This document shows positions 49,462-61,627 of a stretch of 64,000 bases of DNA, in pieces. How positions within the stretch are numbered: position 1 is the stretch's first letter; each line of letters begins with the position of its first letter. The notes beneath the pieces are model-generated. The model was not told the DNA's origin. It was given only the letters and a program-made list of their open reading frames with translations, and made no database searches. Source of the stretch: Kudoa neothunni (Eukaryota; Cnidaria); assembly GCA_964304625.1 (NCBI GenBank), contig OZ199840.1, positions 5,580,001 to 5,644,000 on the forward strand, written 5' to 3'. Made by a program: the position numbers and the translations under genes.

Positions 49462-49997
49462 AAGTATCCTTATGTCAGTGGACATTACACGTGTTTTACA
49501 GCACAGTTGACACAAATAAAATTGTCAAGTTAAGAATTCAAATTTTAAAACGTCTTAGATAATCTTGATACAAGTCCAATATCAGATTCATTAAGGAATT
49601 GAAACAAAAATTCCAAATTTCGTCGATATTATAATCGCATAATGTGATTGTTTCGACAACGATCGTAGCGGTTCGTTTAACAACGCATTATTTTTCTGAA
49701 CCAATTTCACATCCATTTAATTCTCTATTAAACCAAATCTCTGATAGTGATATGTGACCAACAATACCATTAAACGATATATCTTTCGTTGTTGATTGAA
49801 GAAAATTCTTTTACACTCGATAAAATCACTCAAATCACACATCGGTGAAAATATTAAAATAATAGACTATTAAAAATTCAACATGGCAGATATATGATTG
49901 AATAATTATTGTAAACAGTGTTGAAATACAACGGTTTATTGTTGTCGGTAATCATCGTTTGACGGAGTATAGCGATTCACGTGCATCGTCTTTGGCA
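49462..49997. promoter_or_regulatory. Upstream region of RPL3
   Basis: The 535-bp stretch before the RPL3 start presumably includes its promoter and 5' UTR. I see no named motif. The ATG is followed immediately by an intron. Confidence 0.4.
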
Positions 49998-51412
49998 ATG
50001 GTGAGTTACTGATGGTTCAAAATGTTCCTAATCAACTGTCATTATAGTCTCACAGAAAATTTTCCAAACCAAGACATGGCAGTTTGGGTTTCCTTCCCAA
50101 GAAGCGATGCAAAAAAGTACGAGGAAGAATTAGATCATTCCCTAAAGATGATGCTTCTATGCCTCCACATCTAACTGCTTTCATTGGATACAAGGTTGGT
50201 ATGACTCATATTGTTCGTGAGGTCGACAGAGTTGGATCTAGTAATTATTTTTTGCATGCCTAGTAAGCTGAATATTGTTGTAGAATTGCACAGAAAAGAG
50301 GCATTGGAAGCTGTGACCGTTATCGAAACCCCACCCATGGTTGCCGTTGGTATTGTTGGTTATATTGAAACCCCACATGGTTTGAGACAACTTACCACTG
50401 TTTGGGCTCAACATTTGAGCGAAGAATGCCGCAGACGTTTTATCAAGAATTGGTACACCTCAAAGAAGAGAGCTTTTGTACATGCGTGTAAAAAATGGTC
50501 AGATGCCGAAGGACACAAGACTATCGAGGCCAATATTGCTCATATTGCCAAACGTTGCACTGTTGTTCGTCTTCTTGCACACACTCAAGTAGATTGATCT
50601 GACACTTAAATATTTGATGCTAACCAACTGCATTTGTAGCCATCCAAAGTTGAACTTGGTTCCAAACGAGCCGAAATTATGGAGATTCAAATCAATGGAG
50701 GTACCGTTGAAGCCAAAGTCGAATTTGCCAAATCACTTCTCGAAAAAACTATTCCAGTCGGCAAAGTGTTCAACCACAGCGAGATGATTGATACTATCTC
50801 TATCACACACGGTCATGGTTTCAAGGGTGTTACTTATAGATGGGGAACCACTAAACTACCCAGAAAGACCAGAAAGGGTCTCCGAAAGGTTGCCTGTATT
50901 GGAGCGTGGCATCCTTCACGTGTCATGTGGAGTGTTGCTCGTGCTGGTCAATGTGGTTTCCATCATAGAACTGAGATGCACAAAAAGATCTTCAGACTCG
51001 GAAGAGGTTATCATGAAGAAGATGGCAAAATTGTCTGCAGCAACGCCAAAACCGAGTACGATATCACCGAAAAATCAATCAATCCAATGGTATTTTTCAT
51101 TTTTTCTCTCTGATAGATTATCTTATGATGTGTGTGCTGTCATTATAGGGTGGTTTCAAACATTACGGTCTCGTGAAAGAAGACTTTGTGATGATCAAAG
51201 GTTCCTGCCCAGGAGTTAGAAAGCGTGCCGTTGTCCTGAGAAAAACCATCTATCCTCAAACCACGAGAGTTGCTCAAGAACAAGTCTCCCTCAAATTCAT
51301 CGATACCTCGTCCAAAATGGGCAATGGTAGATTCCAAACTCAAGCCGAGAAGACTGCTTTCATGGGTCTCTTGAAGCATCAACGTGAAGTGGAGATTGTT
51401 GCAAAAGTCTGA
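49998..51412 (+). CDS. RPL3: Ribosomal protein L3 (uL3), 404 aa
   Basis: Exons 49998-50000 (ATG only), 50048-50240, 50284-50588, 50640-51089 and 51149-51412; introns 47, 43, 51 and 59 nt. Total 1215 nt, against 403 aa in human. uL3 is a core protein of the large cytosolic ribosomal subunit that reaches the peptidyl-transferase centre. Clear family blocks are [17 protein letters not shown] at the start and SFPKDD.S.P.HLTAF.GYK. Further on come [54 protein letters not shown] (including the His that is tau-N-methylated in eukaryotes) and [16 protein letters not shown]. Codon use is GC-richer than the surroundings, as expected for a highly expressed gene. Intron 2 (50241-50283) removes an in-frame stop. 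Confidence 0.98.
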
Positions 51413-51596
51413 ACAGTGTGTTGTTACTAAGTTGATCCGTTAATAGTAGACTCTTTGACTATAGATAAAACTCGTTTTTTTGCGTGCTGTTAAATTGAAT
51501 TCATGTGACGTTAACGAAAAGAAGATTTATCCTTTATTAATTTTGTATAAAGATATATAATATTATTTTACAGCAGAATGCGCATCAAATGGATGA

Positions 51597-51603
51597 ATAA
51601 AAT
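51597..51603 (+). terminator. Polyadenylation signal of RPL3
   Basis: AATAAAA lies 185 bp after the RPL3 stop. It is 8 bp short of the stop codon of the convergent 64-aa gene, so the two 3' UTRs overlap. Confidence 0.55.
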
Positions 51604-51609
51604 TTTTAA

Positions 51610-51913
51610 TTAATTTTGATTGTATTGTCCGCGTTTTTCGTACATTTCGAATCCCTGTGGAGGATACGAACGAGTAGTCACCCACTGTATTTCGTTCGGC
51701 GCATTATAGCTGGTAGAATTTTATCACCTCTAATTAACTTACCCTTCTTGTCCTGGGCGAGTATTTCGTGCCTCATAGTTACTGTTTTTCTCCTAATATT
51801 AAACGTGCTCTTTTTATTTTCGCCATAACACACAAATAATTTTAAGTTCTAAAGTAGAGATTTGACACTTTTTGGTTCATATGATACCATTTTTCTCGGA
51901 ATTCTATCGGCAT
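51610..51913 (-). CDS. Small three-exon protein, 64 aa
   Basis: Exons 51869-51913, 51743-51792 and 51610-51709; introns 76 and 33 nt, phases 0 and 2, total 195 nt. Start MPIEFREKWYHMNQK; end WVTTRSYPPQGFEMYEKRGQ. The sequence is hydrophilic and aromatic-rich with Pro-Pro-Gln-Gly; no helix or signal peptide is apparent. Base composition is clearly above the flanks, and the GTAAGT donor is strong. I do not recognise the family, though the density of conserved-looking W/Y/P residues suggests a real, conserved small protein such as a complex subunit. It converges on RPL3. Confidence 0.6.
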
Positions 51914-52575
51914 AAATTTCTCAAAATTTTTATTTATTTTCAAATATTACTTATTAACAATCGTAAAATATAAACCTATGGTTTTAAAGTCACCAATTTC
52001 GTTGAAATTTAGCAATTTTTATGATCTTAGAGAGTTGAGGATCGGTGAAATCAGATTTATATTGTCACAAAACAACCTATGTATTTTCAGATACTACAAA
52101 CATTGTAATAAATTCTATTATTTTTAATGTATTTTGATAATATTTTACAAACGTCATACAGTTTATCCAAAAATCATTTTATTAATGTTTAAATATTAGA
52201 AAATAAAAAATGAATGGTCGATATGTTCGGTTGTCATTGGTTCATAGGTAAATTAGAATTTTTTCGTTATTGGAACGGTAAAAACTTTTCTAAGTAACAT
52301 AAATGTATTTCATTTAATTATGAATCAAAATAAGCAATGAGAATGTGGGATACTTCCGGAACACAAAACTGCTTTATGTTAAGCAGGAAATCCAAACCTA
52401 CCTTGTGGTTTTACCCAAGATCTCGCGATTTTTCTACTAAGTTTGGGTTCTTGGGGGTTTTTGTTTATTTACAAAATTTGCAGATTATTGAATTCTTTGA
52501 GATCAATTTATAAATTGTGTCTTAGAATTAGGTAGAATAATCAAATTTATTGTTTTAGTAATGGAGAAAATTAGA

Positions 52576-55500
52576 TAATCACGGAGTGTGTGGCTCCAAA
52601 ATTTAACAGGGCTGCACATGCCACCCACATTTTCAACTTAATTCAATATTAACTCAGCACAATTTTTAAATATTGAGTGATGAGGAAACAATATCAAAAA
52701 TTATTAAATAATATCCTCACATTTTACTAGTCGTGGCCATTCGGATGTGTCATGAAAATAGATTACGAACTCGGGGCAAGATTACCTAATCGCTTTAATC
52801 TTATTTTTGAATGCTTGTTTAACTGATTTGTCGTAAAAACTTCGATTTTAATTTTCTTTGTTGCATCAAGTTTACTGTTTTTGATTTAAATAGTATTAAA
52901 CTACATATTTTAATAGTATTCATGGATTTTATTGTAAAAATGAACGAGTTCTTACAATCAATTGTTCACTTGTTAATTTTATGCATATGTTTTGCAATAC
53001 TTTCTTTAAATTCAGTTAACGTATGTCGATGAGAATCTTTTAGTTTATATATTTTTTAAATAGTATTTGTTTTTAATTCTAACAAAGTACGCAAAATCTA
53101 ACAAAAACAAATTATTTCCTATTTAAGCTCAGTTTTTATAAAAGCTGTTTAGACAATAGAAAATTATTGGGACGTTTTATTGATTTTTTTATGAACAAAC
53201 CCAAAGTTTGATAAAATTTTGAACAATTTTATAATTATTATTTTAAGAAAGATATGGCAACTAGGGAATTTTTGAGATTTAATCGAATTTTGTCAAATAA
53301 TAATTGTTTAAAAACTTGGATGGTTTACGGTATTGAAAGAATATCAATTTATTTATGTACAAAATGAGATCAGTAAAATAATTTGGGATGTTATATCATA
53401 ACAATTGCATATTTTTAGGCTGTTTAGAGCTCTATTTCAACGATCCATCCTCAAATCGACAGAACTAAATCAAGTCTATTATAAGTACACAACCTGTATA
53501 TATATACATATTTTCTTGTTCGTTAAAAGAAATTTAATATCTAAGCTTTTAGATTGATGATATTTACCTGACCTTTTGGGATACTTTAAAACAGATAACT
53601 CTAAAAAGGATGTACAAGTGTTACGAAAATTAACTTAAAAAATTTGTAATACTTATAAATATGAATTATATTTATATTTAGTATTAATGATTATAGATAA
53701 TTAATTATTTCGACGCATTTATATGAATTTTTTATGAAATTATAATATGCGCGAACAAAAAAATAATAAAGGGCAATGATGAGAGTATTATCTTTTAAGG
53801 AGAGAGTAGATTTATCTCGTTTTATCGGCTAGAAGATTTTCTAAAGTCATACGAAAAACAAATTATTATGTAACTTAATAGATAGTGATTAAACAAATTG
53901 TTTATATCAAATGAGTAATCTTCCAAAAAATTTAATGGGAAGATGGTGTACTATTATATTTAGTACATTTGTTATTTGGGCGATCATTATCGTCATAGAT
54001 CAAAGGATGTAAGAGAGGTTAAAACTTTGTGAGGCACATACCAGGCTCACATTAAAATAGGAGTAAGCTCCGATGGAAAAAAATGTGAAATAAAATTTTT
54101 ACACCTACAAGATAACCACAGAAAAAAACAGGTTTTCTTCAAGTGTACAGCCACAACGTAAATTTGACAATAATAATAAATTAACATATGAATTAATTTC
54201 TATATTTGCCAATGAAAAAATATCGCAGTCTAAAATACAATAAGAAACAGGTGAAATAATTACCCGCTAGACAATAAATATACGAAAAATATATCTTCCT
54301 AACGTAGTCAAATGAACCATTTCATACGATTTTAACTCTGGATCATAACTATGATGTTAAAATTCTTACTGAAGATGCGAATCGGCTTTACGCAATAATA
54401 TTTATATAAGATGGGATGAAGGTTTTATCTTGCTGCTAGAACTACTTATGTTGGTTGATACAACCTAAAAATCACTGGAATCACGATAAAAAACTCAATA
54501 TTCATAATTTATTTATTTTGTAAACTCTCAATTTTATTAGATTTTCTTCAGTGTTCCTCAATACCTAACAGTTAACGTTTTCCCCTGGCACGAGCAATAA
54601 AGTAATGACTTTATTATTTATAAAAAAAGTTATTTAAAACTAGTATATTAATAAATTAATATTTATTCTATCATCGATTAAAGAGGAGGTACTTTCTGTA
54701 ATCACCACCAAACATTTGAAACTCTCGAAAGCCTTGAAAAACAATTCTCTGAATGTTAAACTAATTATATGTAAATTTCACGTTTTTCAAATTTGTGAGT
54801 GGTACACATTGTTTTGAACATATAATATCATGCGTGAATTAAAAGATTTGATGATAGAAATAATTCAAAAAATAATCTTCGTTAGAAATTAAGATGATTA
54901 TCAGAAAATGTGCACTGAGCCTAACCGCTAAACGTTGAGGATTTTAATTTGTATATTCAAACAAATTTATATCCACTTAGATCACAGTGGATTAATTTAC
55001 CAGACAATATAAAATTAATCAAATCTACTAGAATTCTAAGGTTTTAGTTTCGGTGTATCTTCCTACGTTTTTTGCAGATTTTACACTTCCTAAAAGCCTA
55101 GAGCAATATGAAGACTAAGAGGTTTTAGAATGACTGCGATCGGGGGGAAAAACTACATAATAGAATTATAATAAAGTTTATTATTCGTGTTTTGTCAATC
55201 ATTCTTGCGTAATTTTTTCTATTTATCGTAAAATTCAAAGATACTCGAAGTTCAATCAACGACTATATGGTCCCTATTTAGACTTACGAAATCGACGTTG
55301 TGTTTAAGATATCTATTCGTTATTTTTTAAACTTAATAAGTAAATTACTTTATCATAAAAAACTTAATAATAACTAAGTAACTATTAAATCAAGTGTGAC
55401 AAATACGCGGTTATATGCTACAAATGCCAAAAATTAGATAAATGAATTTTCATATGAAAATTAGAATTTTTATAGTAAAAAAGCTTCCCAATAAAAATAT

Positions 55501-56075
55501 GTAAGGAAAAATTCGTTTTCGTGGCAATAGAAAACCACGACATAAGATCATACGCTAGCGTAGTGATAGCCACTGACATTCCCTCATCGCCAAGGGGATT
55601 ACGTACGACCGATCCATAACTGTATAACGTTTGACATTTCGACCCCACATCTCCCATCGGTTGCCGAAATCTGTTTTTACCGAAGAAATAACGATCAAAA
55701 ACAAACAAACGATGCTCTCTAATCTTAAATTATAAATAAATTCGCTTGTACAAAATATCCCAATTAAATCACACTTTTTAAACTCAATATCGAAAAAAAA
55801 TCGTTTGTGTATATTTCATATGAAATTAAACTAATTTTCGACAAATAAAGAGTGAACAAACTCTCGTAAAACGATACTTGAGACGATAACGAGGATCCGC
55901 GACACATCCGAATGGCCATGACTAATAAAATGTGAGAATATTATTTAATAATTTTTGATATTATTTCCTCATCACTCAATATTTAAAAATTGTGCTGAGA
56001 TGATATTGAATGAAACTATGAATGTGGGGCATGTAAAACCATGTTAAATTTTGGACCCACACATTCCGTCATTAC
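52576..56075. mobile_element. 3.5-kb element with long (about 175-bp) terminal inverted repeats
   Basis: The left arm 52576-52752 and the right arm 55901-56075 are inverted copies with high identity. Examples are TCCAAAATTTAACA near the outer ends, AATATTTAAAAATTGTGCTGAG in the middle and ACACATCCGAATGGCCA at the inner ends. The 3.1-kb interior is AT-rich with no transposase I can recognise. A 96-codon minus ORF at 55418-55708 is unassigned. The target duplication is not clear. It is best read as a non-autonomous or foldback DNA transposon of unknown superfamily. Confidence 0.75.
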
Positions 56076-57366
56076 CTTAACGAATTTAAGACAGGCGGGT
56101 TTAACTGTATATAAAATCCGCTGTTTGTTAGTTCGTGTCGCTATGTAGGCACATTCGCAAGTAATTTTTAAAATACCAGTATTCCTAGGAGTTTAAAATG
56201 TTATAAATGCTGAAAAATTATGATATTATCTATTATAGCGAATAGGTACTCACTAAATAAATGTACCAATACGACTGAATACTATATAGGTTATTAGTGA
56301 TTTCTCTGAGTCGACACTCTCTCATTTAATGTACGCGTATATTGTTACACTCATTAAATATGCTCAGCGACCACATTCGTCTAAAATGTGTTAAATCCAA
56401 TCTTAGATGCGAGAAAGCCGATTAGATTATCATCGTAATAGGATTACATTCGTTAATTTCGTAGAAGTAGACAATTAACATAAACTTAACGTTAATGTAC
56501 ACAAATTCGACCTGATCCAACTAAAAAGTGGCCGTAAAAGCATAAATAAAAATGGAACATTAAAAAATTATGAATTCTTTGATACGCAAGTAAATTTAGA
56601 TCTATCCAGGTTAAAATGTAGAATAGTGGTCGTATTTTCCAATTAAAGATTATAATTAGTTCGTACATTAATCCTACATATTTTAAATTCATGTGATATC
56701 TGTTGAACATCTAATGATAGGAATGAATGGATTTCATCCAACAAATTATTATTTAAATTAAAATTATACAATCGTTACAATTAGGCAGCTAATGTTTGTA
56801 TAAATAATGAAGAACCTATTCTTACAGATATGGAATCAATAATATACGATTGCTAAGGATGAAATACGACAATCGATAAAAAATCAATGTTGTCACTCTT
56901 AGATATTAGGATGAATAGAACAATCTTTACTCGATCGATTAAATGATATGGCCTGCGGAAATAACTGCGAGGGGCTAGCAGTTATATAAAGAATATATTA
57001 CAGCAACTATTATTAATAACAAATACAGTGCTGATAGTAACCTACTGGTGATGAAACAATAATAAATCCAAAAAACTAAAATAATCAATAGGTTCGATTT
57101 TTATCCTAGTCGCTTATATGGATTAGAGCCAAAATTCAACATTTTAACCCTAATATTATATAAAGCCCCGATATGATATTGGATTAACGTTACCTGCAAC
57201 ATCCGAATTAACCATAATCTTAACGAATTCAGATTAATTGAAAAAAATACGTTAAGTATAAATTATTAAATAATTTATAGTAATTCTACAAGTTACATCC
57301 AAAATAGAATACGAAATATAATTTAGTGAATAAAAGTCAAAAAAAATCATGCCCCCAAAGACTCGT
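56076..57366. other. Intergenic
   Basis: AT-rich, with no gene seen up to the tRNA. Confidence 0.4.
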
Positions 57367-57438
57367 GGGGGTATAGCTCAGTGGTAGAGCATTTGACTGC
57401 AGATCAAGAGGTCCTCGGTTCAAATCCGGGTGCCCCCT
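57367..57438 (+). tRNA. trnC-GCA: tRNA-Cys (anticodon GCA)
   Basis: The 72-nt gene starts GGGGGTATAGCTCAGTGGTA and ends GTGCCCCCT. Anticodon GCA is at 57399-57401 in the loop CTGCAGA. The A box (TAGCTCAGTGG) and B box (GGTTCAAATCC) are intact, all four stems pair, and there is no intron. It is nearly the same as the common animal tRNA-Cys. The reading frame of the adjacent retrotransposon starts right behind it. Confidence 0.98.
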
Positions 57439-60400
57439 GACTCTTTTGATTTTTAATAGTTATTTTCTTTTTTTGTTTAATTTGCTGAATCTAATGATGC
57501 AATTTGGGACGGATTGTGAGCCGGGAACCTTGACTTCTGTGATGTCGTATTTGAGTCGTCGATATTTGGAGTGTAAAAGTAGTCGTCAAAGGATTCCTGT
57601 ATTGTACAAAAGTGCAGCAGAGTATGTGAGGGTGATGGCTAGAATTTGGGATTTCCAAAAGTTGACTGAGCCACTGGACAAGAATGGTAAGGCGAGATAC
57701 AAACGTGCTCAAAACAGCAAGGAGAGGATACTTTTATCTATTGTTGAATGTCTTCAGAAAGATTTTGTTGAAGGTACTATGGATGCTGGATTAAAGGAAC
57801 TGATAGACGAGGGAGGAAGAGTACAATTGACAGCGAATTTTAAATTTGTGTTGGAAGGATATGTTTCTATATCCAATCGTATCGTCGAACAAATCGACAA
57901 AACTGGATCGCCCACTATTTCTGAAGAGAATGAAGTGAATGTTGATACTTTAACTGTTACTAGTGAACCGATAATGGTGAATTCTGGTGAGAATGTGGAC
58001 GCCGCCATTATTGACGCGCACGCAATTCCGCCATTAAATTTAAATAAAATTCAAAAAATCAGTGAAATTTTCAAGGTTTCCAATGAAAATTATCCAACTA
58101 ATTCTCAAAATGATGATTCTCAAAATTCCTGTTTTTTGATTGAGAAGAGAAAACGCCCCTGTGTTCCTAGTGATGATGAATTTATTTGCACCCCAAAACG
58201 CAAGAAGTTTATTGAATCCGATGGACAGTCAACCGACTGTGAACAAAGAGAACCATCGAAAGTTCTCACTACACAAGATATTGAGGAATTTATCAAATCA
58301 ACAAGACTTGAAAATCCCGACAATTTGAGAAGTCTCTTCAAACTAGATTCTCCCGTTTTGAACGACTCAATTCCGTCTAATCATAACGAAGATTTGAATA
58401 TCTTCATTCCCATTTCAACACCACTATCTTCAACCTTTGTCCCCGAATCAGTAGACCTAAATGAAATTAGTTTTACAGACCAACCTCCTCCAACCACCAC
58501 GTCAACTCAACAAATTCAAGCAAATCCACCTATTGTAGAAAACGCAGAAAATCGAAGTCAGCTGAATCCAGCTCCATCTTCTGAACCCGTTGAAGAATCA
58601 TCTCAATCCCAGAGAAAGAACTACAGACAACAGAAGGAAGAGCGACTCGCGAAGATCCAACATCTGTCAGAAGAACTACGAGATGTCATGGCAAGAAACA
58701 ACAACGATGACACTTTAACTATCTACTCAAAATTCATTGAGGTTGCTGTAAAAGGCGCCCAAGATGTCCAATTCTTCCAAGCCCCATACAAAAGAAATGA
58801 GAACAACCAAAATCAAAGCAGACTGCCACCTCCACTACAACTACTACAACGAAACCAAGAGTTGACTCTTAGTCAAAAACAGAAACGTTTGAGAGGACTC
58901 TATCGTCATAACCGCCAAAGATGTTTCCGTGAGATAACAGAATCCCCACCCAAATGGTGCCAACTCTCGGCAGATGAAATTGCTAGTGGACTCGCCGGTC
59001 AATTTCCTCCTGTAGTGATACCTCCACATGAAAATAGACCTACAATAGAAATATCCACTACTCAACAAAACGCAGATCCCTCCCAAAATATCTACTATAA
59101 CCCTCAACTATACGACGATTTCTATATCGAGCCTGAAGAAGTGAGACTTGTCATTGAACGAGCCAAAAGAGACAGTAGTGCTGGAACTGACGGCATCAAG
59201 ATGATATTTTGGAAGAAGATCCCTCAAATCGAATATCAACTTGCTCCACTCTTCAACAAGATTCTAAAATCATCCACCATCCCACCTCAATGGCTTGAAT
59301 CACGACTCATCCTACTTCCGAAATCTGACAACCCCAACCAATTCAGTACCGATGACTATCGTCCAATATCCATCACCCAGACTATATACCGCCTCTTCAT
59401 GTCTGTTCTAAATAGGAAATTGAGAAATGGTTATGTGTCTTTTTCCAAATCACAAAAAGGTTTTGAACAATGCGATGGATGTGTTGAACACTCGTTTGCC
59501 GTCCAAGAAATTATCAATGTTGTTAGGAGATCAAACAAGAAACTGACCGCCATCTGGATCGATATCAAGAAAGCCTTCGATAGTGTTCCCCATTTCCTCA
59601 TTCTAGAATCCCTTTACAAACTCAGTGATATCCCTCCATATGTGACCCAACTAATCAAGAACTTGTATGACAGTTGCTACAGCTCCATCTCCGACAGTGA
59701 TGGAAGAAGTGCCAAAATAAAGAATGAAGGAAGGGGAGTGAGACAAGGATGTCCGTTGTCTCCTCTCCTGTTCAACCTCATTGTTGACAAATTCCTCGTC
59801 ACTGTGGAACAAAGCAGCATTGGTTTTGAGCTAGAAGACAAAAAGTTTGGAGCCCTCGCCTTCGCTGATGATATTGTACTATTATCCCACACCGAAGAAG
59901 AAGCAACCAGCTTACTGCAACTATTTGAACAATTCGCCAACCAATCCCAACTCACTGTCAACGTTAACAAATGTGCTCTTTTGAATGTCAAATATCATCT
60001 TGGAAGAAGAGTTGTCAACAATATCTCTGATCATAATCTGTTCAAGCTCTCCGATCAACCCATACCATTTATGACAGACTTTTACAAATATTTAGGAACC
60101 CACACCAATCTAACCACCTTTAAGGAAAAACTTCCTGCGATTGAGAAATTTGAAGAGAAGCTCATCAAAATAAGCGATTCCCCCCTGTTTCCATTTATGA
60201 AGCTTGATATGATGCGAATCTATCTTTTCCCTACTCTTGATCACACTCTCAAAAGTCATTGTATCCAAGTCGAAGAACTGAGGAAAACAGATGCACTTAT
60301 CAAACGAGAAGTGAGAAAATGGTTAGACCTGCCACAATCTTCGACATCCAATCTGTTCTACGTGCCAACATCGCTCGGTGGTCTTGGTCTAAGATCATTG

Positions 60401-61591
60401 GTGAATGAATATTGGGCCCTAGACTTTCATCTGGATTAAATCTACTTCATTCGAAGGACGAGAGAATTGAATCTGTAGCCAGGAAAGTCCCTATCAACGA
60501 TTATTCAGAAGAGAACCAAAAACAGACTCACCCCCATTGAATATCTGCAACTTGATAGAGAGCTAGGAAAAGTCCATGATATTCGAAGTCTTCTTTCATC
60601 TCTTAGAACAAACAGAAAGGCATTAGATATCAAATTCAGACTTGCCGAAGAAGAATCCTCCCGAATCAATCGATCTTGACCTCGATTCTCTCAAACCACC
60701 CTACATTAACCAAACTCCACCCTACGAACGTAATGACCAATCCTACATTAGTCGAGTGAGAAGACTAAGATGGCATATCCAATCCACATTTGTTGATCAG
60801 TGGATGTCGCAACCCAGATCAAGGAAGATCTTTTATCTGTTTTGCCGCAAATGCCCAAAGCAATTCTTGGATTAGAAATTGTCCCTTAAAGATCTCCACC
60901 TACCGTTTTGCAGTCCGAGCAAGGATCAACGTATGCCCCACAAAAGCCGTCCTAAAGAAAGCCAAGAGTGTCCCTGATGCAAGATGTCGTCGTTGTAATT
61001 GTGAGGTAGAAACCTTGGGGCACGTCCTCAATGGTTGTCGCTACAACACACGCCTTATTCAACATCGTCACAACACTGTTTCTGGATATCATTTCCAACC
61101 AAATCAAGAAAAAATCCAATATCACTGTGAAAATCGACCAAACCATCTCCCACCTCCAAAGCAGTAAGAGACCCGACATCCAAATCATCGACGAGGAGAA
61201 CAAAAGGTTTTACCATTGTCGACCTGGCAATCTGCTATGAGAGCGGTCCCCAACGAATGGCTGAAGTGGGAGAAGCAAAAATCCAGAAATACTCTCCTGA
61301 AGTTATCCAGCTGCGAGAGATGGGATACCGAGCCGTAAGTGATGTGATTATTTTAGGTACTCTCGGTTCACATTATCCACAAAACGATGAAGTGTTCAAA
61401 CGCAATAAATGTGAAGAAGGCCCGAAGAAAGCAATTCCTACGCAAACTGACGGAAACCATTCTGGAACTATCGCGAGGAATTTGGGCTCACCATGTCCAA
61501 ACACGTTCGTCCTGAAAACCCAAATATTTTTGTCGGCTTCAGTCCTTAGTTTTTAGTTATAAACTCAAATTGTCACTATTATATTATTGTT
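57439..61591 (+). mobile_element. RLE-type non-LTR retrotransposon (R2/R4/NeSL-like), copy 1, next to tRNA-Cys
   Basis: This is a single-ORF LINE lying immediately 3' of tRNA-Cys. After the main ORF (57494-60439) the coding signal continues in shifted frames. These include the CCHC knuckle (RCRRCNCEVETLGHVLNGC at about 60985-61040) and the restriction-like endonuclease block (KRPDIQIIDEENKRFY at about 61165-61220, the RPD...D motif). At least four frame breaks lie after 60430, so this copy cannot make a full protein unless they are sequencing errors. Its 3' end abuts a second 3' half of tRNA-Cys at 61592. There is no poly-A tail, only an ATT-rich end. The repeating unit is 4189 bp. R4-clade membership is possible but not proven. 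Confidence 0.9.
57494..60439 (+). CDS. LINE ORF: N-terminal domain plus reverse transcriptase, 981 aa before frame break
   Basis: ATG at 57494 is the first Met; the open frame begins a few codons earlier. Residues 1-530 are an acidic/Ser-rich region without a clear C2H2 finger, unusual for R2-like elements. The RT spans about 545-900, with SSAGTDGIK, WLESRLILLPK, DYRPIS, LTAIWIDIKKAFDSVPH (first catalytic Asp), RGVRQGCPLSPLLFN and AFADDIVLL (FADD at about 790-793). The thumb-like segment ends in SLGGLGLRSLVNEYW. The zinc knuckle and endonuclease that should follow are out of frame. All catalytic RT residues are present, so the insertion looks recent. Confidence 0.9.
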   Translation: MMQFGTDCEPGTLTSVMSYLSRRYLECKSSRQRIPVLYKSAAEYVRVMARIWDFQKLTEPLDKNGKARYKRAQNSKERILLSIVECLQKDFVEGTMDAGLKELIDEGGRVQLTANFKFVLEGYVSISNRIVEQIDKTGSPTISEENEVNVDTLTVTSEPIMVNSGENVDAAIIDAHAIPPLNLNKIQKISEIFKVSNENYPTNSQNDDSQNSCFLIEKRKRPCVPSDDEFICTPKRKKFIESDGQSTDCEQREPSKVLTTQDIEEFIKSTRLENPDNLRSLFKLDSPVLNDSIPSNHNEDLNIFIPISTPLSSTFVPESVDLNEISFTDQPPPTTTSTQQIQANPPIVENAENRSQLNPAPSSEPVEESSQSQRKNYRQQKEERLAKIQHLSEELRDVMARNNNDDTLTIYSKFIEVAVKGAQDVQFFQAPYKRNENNQNQSRLPPPLQLLQRNQELTLSQKQKRLRGLYRHNRQRCFREITESPPKWCQLSADEIASGLAGQFPPVVIPPHENRPTIEISTTQQNADPSQNIYYNPQLYDDFYIEPEEVRLVIERAKRDSSAGTDGIKMIFWKKIPQIEYQLAPLFNKILKSSTIPPQWLESRLILLPKSDNPNQFSTDDYRPISITQTIYRLFMSVLNRKLRNGYVSFSKSQKGFEQCDGCVEHSFAVQEIINVVRRSNKKLTAIWIDIKKAFDSVPHFLILESLYKLSDIPPYVTQLIKNLYDSCYSSISDSDGRSAKIKNEGRGVRQGCPLSPLLFNLIVDKFLVTVEQSSIGFELEDKKFGALAFADDIVLLSHTEEEATSLLQLFEQFANQSQLTVNVNKCALLNVKYHLGRRVVNNISDHNLFKLSDQPIPFMTDFYKYLGTHTNLTTFKEKLPAIEKFEEKLIKISDSPLFPFMKLDMMRIYLFPTLDHTLKSHCIQVEELRKTDALIKREVRKWLDLPQSSTSNLFYVPTSLGGLGLRSLVNEYWALDFHLD

Positions 61592-61627
61592 ATCAAGAGG
61601 TCCTCGGTTCAAATCCGGGTGCCCCCT
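61592..61627 (+). repeat. Duplicated 3' half of tRNA-Cys
   Basis: 36 nt identical to 57403-57438, from just 3' of the anticodon to the acceptor end. It includes the B box but lacks the A box and anticodon, so it makes no tRNA. It is either a target-site duplication of copy 1 or the landing site of copy 2. Confidence 0.97.

Noticed and set aside
50241-50283. A 22-nt non-canonical intron in RPL3 between CTAG repeats
   Set aside because: A normal 43-nt GT...AG intron at these coordinates gives the conserved VGSKL junction, so no odd splicing is needed.
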